Assembly (NCBI GenBank): GCA_003155465.1
Contig: PMCR01000155.1
Location: 1-50,230, forward strand
Reading direction: 5' to 3'
Source: Myxococcales bacterium
GTDB lineage: Bacteria; Myxococcota; Polyangia; Fen-1088
Length of the DNA: 50,230 nucleotides
Under the pieces are notes generated by a model. The model searched no databases, was not told the DNA's origin, and was given only the letters and a program-made list of their open reading frames with translations. Positions 8,123 to 15,590 of this stretch are shown piece by piece. Each line of letters starts with the position of its first letter. Within the stretch, counting starts at the first letter, position 1. Both the position numbers and the translations under genes were made by a program.

Positions 8123-10432
8123 CTAGGGATTCAACGACGTGAGACTGCTCTTCACGGGCGTTCCAATCCCGTTTGGTGTCCCGCTGTAGTCCGAGATGAG
8201 TTGCGGGAAGCCGCAGCCCCACGCATCCACAATCCAGGCCCACGACGTCCAGCTCATGCCGGCTCCCTCGAACTTGGTGATGTAGTCCGAGTAGGTGCCG
8301 GCAGTGCATTGTGTAGGCGGGATGTCACGACCCATCTCGGGCACTTTGGCGTCGCCGAATTCCGTGGCGATAACCGGCAGGGTTTGGGCGGGAGTCAGGA
8401 AGGAAGGACCATCGCCAGGCAAAGCAGGCTTGAAGATATAGGGGTGAGTCACGTAGGCAAGCGCCCCTTGACCCGTGATCGGATTGCCTACGTAGCCAGA
8501 GATGTCGTAGGTATAGTCGACGCCGGACACGAGGATCAGATTGGTCGCGCCACTGGCACGGATCTTCTTGGCAGTACTGTCCATCCAATTCCTGAGTGTG
8601 GTGAAATCCCCGCTCGGCTCGTTGTAGAGTTCGTAGATAATCCTACCATCCTTGAAGAAGGAGTCTTTCGATATGGTGTCCCAGAACGTGCCGTTCGCAT
8701 CGCTGGGCATGCCACCCACGTAGTGCAGATCGAGGATGACATCTATCCCCTCTTGTAGGATCCAACTGATCACACGTTTGACTTCCTTTTGATACGCACC
8801 TCCATTGCAGGTTGCGGCTCCGGTAGCGCCGCCATTCCAAAGCGTGTCCTTCACTCCCAGGCGGATCGCATTGGGCTTCCAGGTCTTCATCCGCTTGATG
8901 TCTTCACGAGTGATTGCAAATCCGGCACAATCCCATTCCATCGACGGGCGGACGAGCCCGCGAATCTTGTAGGCCGTCCCGTTACGCTTGATCTGGTTGC
9001 CACTGGTCGACCACGTGACGGTGGCGGCGGGGGTTGTCGGCGCTGGTTCACTCAAGAAATGGACATCATCGATGTAGCAATCGAACGCGTTGGCCGTCGG
9101 GGCCACGCCTTGACCCCGCGGGCTGAAGGGATTCACGTGGATTTGGAAGGCCATCAGCTTGCTCTTGTCAACCCCGGACGTAAATGTGGTCCCATTGGGA
9201 TCCTGCAACACTTCGGAGAAGTAGAGCTTGTAGTAGCTCCAATCCTTGGTGATGGCGGCGTTCTTGACCCCGTACTGATTGCAGGTGTTCGCCGAGTAGC
9301 TGCAAGGGCTTGCGACGACGGATGGGTCTATGTCGGCATCCTGCGCGGCATCGACAGTCTTCGTGAACGCGAATTGAAGATCGGCATTGCACTTGGCCCA
9401 GAACCCGACGCCGGTGTACTTGGATGCATCGTAGGCCAGTTTCTTCTTCGTGGTCGCTGTTCGCGCCATGAAGTCGATACCAAAGCCTGCGTAGCCACCC
9501 GTGCCCTTGGGGTCGCCGGGTGAAGTAACGTGCAGTGCACCCTTGCTGCTACACGGGCCATGCACAGTCGAATCGACGACGAACGTGTTCGCCGCGTTCA
9601 TCGGGTTCACAGCGCTGGCCGTTTGCGTCATGTTGTACTGGTCATTAACGTCGCCGGATGCGTACGCGTACCAAGGTAGCGCGCCGGCGCCGCGTCCCTC
9701 TTGGACGTACTGGTAGAGCGAGTTTGTTTCGAAGTCCGAGATGACGTTCCCCGCTGGAATGGAGACGGACCCGTAGACCGGATCCGTGCAGCTCAAGGCA
9801 GTAGCTGGGGCGCCTCCACCCGTGGCAGTGGCTCCCCCGGTGTTCGAGCTGCCACCAGTTGCGCTGCCCCCCGAGGCCGTTCCACCTGTAGCGGAGCCGC
9901 CGGCACTGGAGGAGCCACCTTGGCTGGATCCGCCGGTGACAGAGCCGCCGGTCTTGGAGGAGCCACCTTGATTCGATCCCCCTGAGGCGGAGCCGCCGCT
10001 GCTAGAGGAACCACCTTGGTTGGAGCCACCGGTGACGGAGCCGCCGGTCCTGGATGAGCCACCTTGATTCGATCCCCCGGAGGCAGAGCCGTCGGTATTG
10101 GAGGAGCCGCCTTGATTCGATCCGCCTGTTGCGGAGCCGCCGGCATTGGAGGAACCACCTTGGTTCGATCCTCCCGTGGCGGACGAACCGCCCTGCGCGG
10201 AAATTCCCCCGGTGGCGGTAGTTCCACCGGAACTTGTCTTGCCACCGGTGGCGCTGGATCCGCCCTGCGCGGTGCTGCCGCCCGAGGCAGTTGTGCCACC
10301 AGAGCCCGACTTTCCGGCGGTGGCGGTTGAGTTGTTGTTGCTCGACGTGCATCCGAAGGCCAACAACATGAAATAAAGCCCAAAGGCCCCTACCGTGCAT
10401 CGCTTGGAACGATGGGAACTGAGATTTCGCAT
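8123..10432 (-). CDS. GH5 endoglucanase-like lipoprotein with repeat linker and CBM-like domain
   Basis: ATG 10432 is preceded by AGGAG at 7 nt. The 769-residue precursor has a lipoprotein signal (LYFMLLAFGC), then about 190 residues of Gly/Ser/Thr-rich linker including a 16-residue tandem repeat. A beta-sandwich region follows (VISDFETNSLYQYVQEGRG ... FDCYIDDVHFLSE), of the CBM11-like/galactose-binding type. A C-terminal GH5 barrel has the catalytic acid/base Glu605 in YELYNEPS and the nucleophile Glu691 in IATEFGD, with WTSWAW after it. GH5 enzymes with this layout hydrolyse beta-1,4-glucan or mannan by a retaining mechanism; the exact substrate cannot be read from sequence. The product should be displayed on the outer membrane. 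Confidence 0.88.
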   Translation of the reverse strand: MRNLSSHRSKRCTVGAFGLYFMLLAFGCTSSNNNSTATAGKSGSGGTTASGGSTAQGGSSATGGKTSSGGTTATGGISAQGGSSATGGSNQGGSSNAGGSATGGSNQGGSSNTDGSASGGSNQGGSSRTGGSVTGGSNQGGSSSSGGSASGGSNQGGSSKTGGSVTGGSSQGGSSSAGGSATGGTASGGSATGGSSNTGGATATGGGAPATALSCTDPVYGSVSIPAGNVISDFETNSLYQYVQEGRGAGALPWYAYASGDVNDQYNMTQTASAVNPMNAANTFVVDSTVHGPCSSKGALHVTSPGDPKGTGGYAGFGIDFMARTATTKKKLAYDASKYTGVGFWAKCNADLQFAFTKTVDAAQDADIDPSVVASPCSYSANTCNQYGVKNAAITKDWSYYKLYFSEVLQDPNGTTFTSGVDKSKLMAFQIHVNPFSPRGQGVAPTANAFDCYIDDVHFLSEPAPTTPAATVTWSTSGNQIKRNGTAYKIRGLVRPSMEWDCAGFAITREDIKRMKTWKPNAIRLGVKDTLWNGGATGAATCNGGAYQKEVKRVISWILQEGIDVILDLHYVGGMPSDANGTFWDTISKDSFFKDGRIIYELYNEPSGDFTTLRNWMDSTAKKIRASGATNLILVSGVDYTYDISGYVGNPITGQGALAYVTHPYIFKPALPGDGPSFLTPAQTLPVIATEFGDAKVPEMGRDIPPTQCTAGTYSDYITKFEGAGMSWTSWAWIVDAWGCGFPQLISDYSGTPNGIGTPVKSSLTSLNP
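9890..10175 (-). repeat. 48-bp tandem repeats in the GH5 linker
   Basis: Six consecutive degenerate units encode GGSNQGGSSxxGGSxx (16 residues each). Units differ mainly at the xx positions (NA, NT, RT, SS, KT, SA), so the array grew by duplication and then drifted. Boundaries are approximate. Confidence 0.75.
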
Positions 10433-11011
10433 GGTTCGCTCCTGGTTTTTCGTCCTGCTAGGGTGAAACGGGTCCTGACTGCCCACACTAACCCGCAGGT
10501 GGGAGCGATGTGGAAGTTTCACCTACATGAATAACGACGCCCAGCACATTCCAACATCATTCCATGCCACCGAGGATGTCTCGTCGCGGCAGACATGCCT
10601 GGACGCCGAACTCTAGCCCCGGGTCATAGTAACCGGCCATCCAACGCGAAGCGACAGGCAAGAAGCCGCAAGGCTTGGCGTCAAGGGGGGCCAGGTGCGT
10701 GGCGGGGGCATCGGCCAAGGAGACCGAACCCGACTGGGAAGTATTTGCTTGCGTCAACTAGCCGCCCTATCCGCACGCGGTCCCCGTCCGGATTGGTTCC
10801 TACACAGGATCATCGTCTGCGCTCCCAGGATCGCAAGACGGCGCTGGCCCGTTGCAGGAACGGTCGCAGCCTGTACGAATTCGCCAATGAGAACGTCAGC
10901 GCCGCCGCCGAGAAGACCCCGGACCGGCGCGAGACTGCCCCGGGGATTCTTGAGCCAAGAGCCAAGTCTTGAGCAAAGGCGACCCAAGATGTAGCTGCCA
11001 CTGGCGATGAT
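10433..11011. other. Intergenic region upstream of the GH5 gene
   Basis: About 580 bases between the end of the Cys-rich reading frame (minus) and the GH5 start. No conserved protein motif, RNA gene or clear promoter was recognised; it must contain the GH5 promoter. Confidence 0.5.
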
Positions 11012-11989
11012 CTATTCGAGGCAGGAGTAGAAACCGCGAGAGAGTTTGCACGTCCTGGGATAGAAGCACCCGGACAAGAGGGGATCGCAGACCGGAGTGT
11101 ACCAGTGCTGTGCAGGGATAGAGGGGTCTATCGGACATGTTGTCCCTGCATTGCAGAACGTGCGTACTGATCCCGCTTGGAAGGAGTCGTAGCAACAGGT
11201 CTGTCCAGAAGGGCAATCATTGGGTCCGTCGCACGAGAGTGCGTACAGCGGGTTCGCCGGTATCCCGCAGCTTCCAGCTCCATCGCCCCCGTAGGGTGCC
11301 GAGCAGCCTTGGCTGGTCGTGCAGCGAACCGCGTCCGTCCCACAGGAGACCCACCCGGCCAAACCTACGGTTCCGTCGGTGCGACACGTTCCATTCATAC
11401 AGCCATCGGTGCAGGTCTCGGTCTTGAAAGAGCCATCAGTATCGCAGTAGTAGCGATTGCTGCCGTTGCAGGTGGCGTAGCCGGGTTTGATGGAGCCGTT
11501 GCCGTCGTCGCAATCTCCTGAATTCGAGACGTAGCCTGTGGGTGCGGAACAGGCGGAGGTCGGGTTGAGCACGCTGCCGTAACCGTCGCCATCCGCGTCC
11601 AGGTAGAACGTCTTCTTCATACAGACGCAGCCACCGGCTGAGCAGACATTTCCTGCCGCGCATCCGGTCTGGTTCTGCCAGGTGCCATTGGCAAGGCAGA
11701 GCTGCGGAACCCCGGTGGTTGAGCACTGCTTTTCGTCCGGCGTACAAGCGACACAGCCGCCCGCACTCAACACGCAGACATTTGTGCAGGACTTCGGATC
11801 AGGTGTGTTGCATGCGCCGTTGCTGCAAGTCCCGGCCGCTTGGTAGCTGCTTCCTGAACAGGAGGCTGTTCCACAGGAAGTAGTAGACGGCGGGTAGGTG
11901 CAGGATGCGCTCTTGCCGTCACACTTCCCGGCACAGGTAGTATCGGAGGCTTTGCAGGCCGCGTGACCCTCGTGAGGCGTGTCGTGCAA
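11012..11989 (-). CDS. Cys-rich DxDGDGYG protein, probably the severed C-terminus of the upstream GH5
   Basis: At least 325 residues with more than 30 cysteines in short CxxxxC patterns (CKASDTTCAGKCDGK, CVCMKKTFYLDADGDGYG, GDCDDGNGSIKPG). The DADGDGYG and GDCDD segments resemble the calcium-binding metal-loop repeats of myxobacterial MopE-like proteins. The nominal start is TTG 11989, with no ribosome-binding site and no signal peptide, although Cys-rich extracellular domains need export. The frame is open further upstream: 17 codons reading AIQRSECKQGYTCTTLG join it to the TAG that ends the GH5 gene (12041-12043), in the same frame. The simplest reading is one longer protein cut by a nonsense codon. 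Function unknown; possibly a substrate- or matrix-binding domain. Confidence 0.65.
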   Translation of the reverse strand: MHDTPHEGHAACKASDTTCAGKCDGKSASCTYPPSTTSCGTASCSGSSYQAAGTCSNGACNTPDPKSCTNVCVLSAGGCVACTPDEKQCSTTGVPQLCLANGTWQNQTGCAAGNVCSAGGCVCMKKTFYLDADGDGYGSVLNPTSACSAPTGYVSNSGDCDDGNGSIKPGYATCNGSNRYYCDTDGSFKTETCTDGCMNGTCRTDGTVGLAGWVSCGTDAVRCTTSQGCSAPYGGDGAGSCGIPANPLYALSCDGPNDCPSGQTCCYDSFQAGSVRTFCNAGTTCPIDPSIPAQHWYTPVCDPLLSGCFYPRTCKLSRGFYSCLE

Positions 11990-12040
11990 GCCCAGCGTCG
12001 TGCAGGTGTACCCCTGTTTGCACTCGCTTCGCTGGATCGC

Positions 12041-13657
12041 CTACTGCACCCAGTCGGAACTTGCCTTGGCTGCCAGCCAGTTCTTCACCACGGTGCCAAA
12101 GTCCGAGAGCGTGGTGAACGCGCTGTTCGAGAACATGTTCGGTGTCCACGAGTTGTCGGTGACCCACGCTGTCCAGCTCGCGCCATTGCCGTCGACCAAT
12201 GCCTCAAAATCAGTTCCCCACGTCGTGCTCGCGGTACCGAGATTCTTGTCACTGCCGTTGAGCACGTAGCCCCACTCGGTGATGAACACGGGGGCCTTTG
12301 CCACCGCGGTGGTGACCTGTGCCTTGAAGGACGTGCTCCAGTTGCCAGGGTAGACGTGAGCGGTGTAAGCCAAATTGGTTCCGCGGGGCGCGTCGCTGGC
12401 GGCATCGCCTGGGTGTTGGTCGTAGCTCATGGATGGAACGATGATGATGTTATCGGGGGCTCCCGCGCGAATGGTGTCGATCCAGCCCTGCACCACGGGC
12501 TTGAAGGTGGCCCACGATGCCGAACCGTCGATGGGTTCGTTGAAGGGTTCGTAGATGACGTTGGCATAGCTCGCGAATTTCGGGGCAACGTCGGTCCAGA
12601 AGGTCTTCGCATCGGCTGCAGAGTTGCCCGTGGTGGCGTTGTCGATCTGATGGTGATCGATGATGACGTACAGGTTCTTGCTGGCGGCGTAGTCGACCGC
12701 TGGCTTGAGAACCTTGCTGACATAGTCGGCTGCGGTCATCGGCGCCGTGGGGGTGCAATTTGCGCTCCCGGTGCCGCCAACTGGGTACGGCAGGGGCGAG
12801 CAATACGAACCTCCTCCGTTGTAGTCGATCTTCGGGTAGACCGGCATGCGCACTAAGTGGCCTTGCACGCCGGCGGCGGCCAACTTGTCCATTCGGGCGC
12901 TGATTCCCGCAACGCTATTGCCGCCGTAGGCGTAGAGCGCGCCAATGTCGATCAGCGAGGACCCGCGCAGGACGATGGTCTTGCCGTTGGGATCCCTAAT
13001 GAACTTGCCGTCCACGTGCAGGGCAGGGAGGCCGCCCGTGCTGGCCGCGCCGCCCGTGCCCCCAACTCCGCCGCCAGTCGCGCCGCCTGTGCTTCCAGCC
13101 GTGCCACCTGTTGCGCCGCCCGTTCTGGTCATGCCGCCCGTGGTCCCAGTCGCGTCGCCTGTCCCCCCGGTCGCGCCGCCTGTGCCACCCCGTGCGCATA
13201 GAACCTGGTTGCAGTTGCAGGCGATAAACTGGTAACAGGAGGCGCCTGCTGGGCAGGACGACACGAAGGTGTCCCCGTTCGGGCAGTACAGCGAAGCGCA
13301 GCAGCCACCGGTTGGCGGAAACGTGCTTTCCACACCGCCGCTGCCCAACACACCCCCTGTGCCGATGCTTCCGCCGGAGCCGATGGAGCCGCCGGTTTCG
13401 CCTGCACCGGCCGCAGCCGAGCTGTCGCCGCTACTGCCTCCGCTGGTCACGGCACCGCCGCTACCCGAGCGGCCGCCGGTCGCGCCACCCAAGTCTGAGC
13501 CACCGCCCGTTCCCTGTTCGCCTCCGCTGCCTGACGCCTCGAAACTGCTACCCCCGGAGCCTCCGCTACCTTTCGTTGCAGGGCCGTTGTCCGCGCAAGC
13601 GCACGCCAGGGCGGTTCCCAAGACTGCGATGCCCAGCGGGATTCTGCTTTTCCTCAT
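12041..13657 (-). CDS. GH5 cellulase-like lipoprotein
   Basis: The 538-residue precursor has an N-terminal signal (MRKSRIPLGIAVLG... ACAC), two Gly/Ser-rich linkers around a small Cys-rich patch (GGCCASLYCPNGDTF ... CNCNQVLC), and a GH5 barrel from about residue 215. Visible landmarks are LHVDGKFIRDPNGKTIVLRG, YVIIDHHQID, acid/base Glu374 in YEPFNEP, TAHVYPGNW and nucleophile Glu461 in FITEWGY, as in GH5_2-type endoglucanases. Predicted role: retaining hydrolysis of beta-1,4-glucan at the cell surface. The gene ends in TAG, after which the same frame stays open for about 340 more codons; see the entry at 11012. Confidence 0.88.
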   Translation of the reverse strand: MRKSRIPLGIAVLGTALACACADNGPATKGSGGSGGSSFEASGSGGEQGTGGGSDLGGATGGRSGSGGAVTSGGSSGDSSAAAGAGETGGSIGSGGSIGTGGVLGSGGVESTFPPTGGCCASLYCPNGDTFVSSCPAGASCYQFIACNCNQVLCARGGTGGATGGTGDATGTTGGMTRTGGATGGTAGSTGGATGGGVGGTGGAASTGGLPALHVDGKFIRDPNGKTIVLRGSSLIDIGALYAYGGNSVAGISARMDKLAAAGVQGHLVRMPVYPKIDYNGGGSYCSPLPYPVGGTGSANCTPTAPMTAADYVSKVLKPAVDYAASKNLYVIIDHHQIDNATTGNSAADAKTFWTDVAPKFASYANVIYEPFNEPIDGSASWATFKPVVQGWIDTIRAGAPDNIIIVPSMSYDQHPGDAASDAPRGTNLAYTAHVYPGNWSTSFKAQVTTAVAKAPVFITEWGYVLNGSDKNLGTASTTWGTDFEALVDGNGASWTAWVTDNSWTPNMFSNSAFTTLSDFGTVVKNWLAAKASSDWVQ

Positions 13658-13899
13658 GGTGCGGCCTTTCTGGATGTCGTTGCAGTCTCACTCTACCCGG
13701 TAGCCGGATCTATTGTTGCTGGGACAGGTTCTGGTCGAAGGACAGCCCTTCCGTCCGCATGTGCCACGGCGCGGCGCCGCATGGCGGCTAGACGCAAGAC
13801 TCTCCGTGGCTTGCCTCCACAAGGGGCGCAAACGGGTATTACCTTTTCTGCGTTTCTCGGGTTATCATCCTCGCCACGCTGCAGCTTGCAGTAGTGCGT

Positions 13900-13911
13900 T
13901 TCACATGTGAA
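13900..13911. promoter_or_regulatory. 12-bp palindrome upstream of the OmpA gene
   Basis: TTCACATGTGAA is a perfect palindrome 23 nt before the ATG at 13935, in the 277-bp divergent gap between the GH5 and OmpA-family genes. Position and symmetry suit an operator; the regulator is unknown. Confidence 0.35.
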
Positions 13912-13934
13912 CTCTTCGCCCGCTCCGAGGAAAC

Positions 13935-15590
13935 ATGAACAAACTCATAGGAAGAATATTTTCAGGTCTGGTCTTGGCCGTGGTGCTCGGATGGGCGCCT
14001 TTCACCCTGGCGCAGCCGAGTCTGTCGCTCGACCGCTTCCCGCCGTCGCTTCCCGGGGATCGGTTCTTCGGGGTTGAAGGTGGAGATCCCGGCGGACACC
14101 TGTTGCCCCGGGTGATGCTCCTTGGCGACTACGCCTATCGCCCATTGACCCTTTACCAAGGATCGAACGACGATCGGATTGGCGACTTGGTCAAGAACCT
14201 GCTCATTGTGCATGTGGCGGCCGGCGTGACCCTGTGGGACCGCCTTCTGGTGGCGGCTGACATGCCGTTCACCTTGGTGAACAAGGGCGAGACCATGAGT
14301 GCGGGTGGGTTTGCGTTCACAGGGCCATCTGGCGCGGCCGCGGGCGATCTGCGCTTGAGCGCACGTGCGCGTCTGCTGGGGGAAGCGCGCTCCCTGGCCA
14401 GCCTGAGTTTGGGCGGGCACGTGTTCGTGCCCACGGGAAACAAGGACAAGGCCACTGGCGAGGGCAAGGTGCACGGCATGCCGATGCTGGTGTTCTCGGG
14501 CGAGACACCCTTTCTGGCCTACGGTGCCACGGTGGGCGCGGATATCCGCGGCCAGACCGACTACGCCGGCACCTCCCTGGGCACGCAATTGGTTTTCGGC
14601 GCCGCTGTCGGGGTTCTGCTGGCCGACGGTATTCTGCAGATCGGGCCCGAGGTCTACGGTTCGACCCTCATGGTCGGCAGCGACAAGTTTGGCCGCGCCA
14701 CCACCAACATGGAAGGCATCTTGGGGCTGAGAGCGCGGCTGGGGGACTTTGTGCTGGGTGCAGGGGCGGGCCCGGGGTTCACCCATGGCATAGGGACGCC
14801 GGTTCTGCGGGCCTTGCTTTCCGTGGCCTACGCGCCCGAGCCGGCCAAGCCTGCGCCGCCACCGCCGCCGGTTCATAAGAAGAAGAAGCCGGCCGATCGC
14901 GATCACGACGGCATCCCAGACAAGAATGACGCCTGCCCCGACGAGCCGGGCGTAGCCAGCGAAGATCCCGCGAAGAACGGTTGCCCGCCGCCGCCGCCCG
15001 ACCGCGATGGCGACGGCATACCTGACAAGGACGATGCGTGTCCCGACGTCAAGGGTGTGGCCAACAGCGATCCGCACGAGAACGGCTGCCCGCCCGACAC
15101 CGACGGCGACGGCATCCGCGACGACGTGGACGCCTGCCCCAACGAGAAGGGACCGGGCGATCCGGACCCGCAGAAGAACGGTTGCCCCACGTCCGTGCGG
15201 GTGACCGACGGTGAGATTGTGATCCTGGAGCAGGTGCAGTTCAAGACTGGCAGTGCCGTGATTTTGCCGGTCAGCGATGATCTGCTGCGCCAGGTGGCGG
15301 GGGTGCTGGCCGAGCATCCTGAGATCGTGACGATCGAGGTCCAAGGCCACACCGACAGTCGCGGTGGCAAGGGCTACAACCGCAAGCTCAGCCAGAAGCG
15401 GGCTGACGCCGTGAGGAAGTGGCTGGTGAACTTCGGCCAGGTCGACACCGGCCGGCTGAGTGCGCACGGCTACGGTATGGACGAACCGATCGCGGACAAC
15501 GGCACGAACGAGGGCCGGCAGAAGAATCGCCGCGTGCAGTTCAAGATCCTTGAAAAGAAGAACCGAGAAAAGAGCGAGGTGACGCCATGA
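13935..15590 (+). CDS. OmpA-family outer-membrane protein with thrombospondin type-3 repeats
   Basis: 551 residues, GAGGAAAC just before ATG. A signal peptide (LVLAVVLGWAPFTLAQ) leads into a beta-barrel of about 270 residues, a Pro-rich hinge and basic patch (PPPPPVHKKKK), three calcium-binding type-3 repeats (DRDHDGIPDKNDACPDE, DRDGDGIPDKDDACPD, DTDGDGIRDDVDACPN), and a C-terminal OmpA domain (EIVTIEVQGHTDSRG, NRKLSQKRADAVRKWL, GRQKNRRVQF). The last domain binds peptidoglycan and tethers the outer membrane to the wall. Its stop overlaps the start of the next gene by ATGA, so the two are translationally coupled. Confidence 0.92.
   Translation: MNKLIGRIFSGLVLAVVLGWAPFTLAQPSLSLDRFPPSLPGDRFFGVEGGDPGGHLLPRVMLLGDYAYRPLTLYQGSNDDRIGDLVKNLLIVHVAAGVTLWDRLLVAADMPFTLVNKGETMSAGGFAFTGPSGAAAGDLRLSARARLLGEARSLASLSLGGHVFVPTGNKDKATGEGKVHGMPMLVFSGETPFLAYGATVGADIRGQTDYAGTSLGTQLVFGAAVGVLLADGILQIGPEVYGSTLMVGSDKFGRATTNMEGILGLRARLGDFVLGAGAGPGFTHGIGTPVLRALLSVAYAPEPAKPAPPPPPVHKKKKPADRDHDGIPDKNDACPDEPGVASEDPAKNGCPPPPPDRDGDGIPDKDDACPDVKGVANSDPHENGCPPDTDGDGIRDDVDACPNEKGPGDPDPQKNGCPTSVRVTDGEIVILEQVQFKTGSAVILPVSDDLLRQVAGVLAEHPEIVTIEVQGHTDSRGGKGYNRKLSQKRADAVRKWLVNFGQVDTGRLSAHGYGMDEPIADNGTNEGRQKNRRVQFKILEKKNREKSEVTP

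Noticed and set aside
10523..10999. Small plus- and minus-strand frames between the two GH5 loci
   Set aside because: Basic, low-complexity translations without ribosome-binding sites or family motifs.
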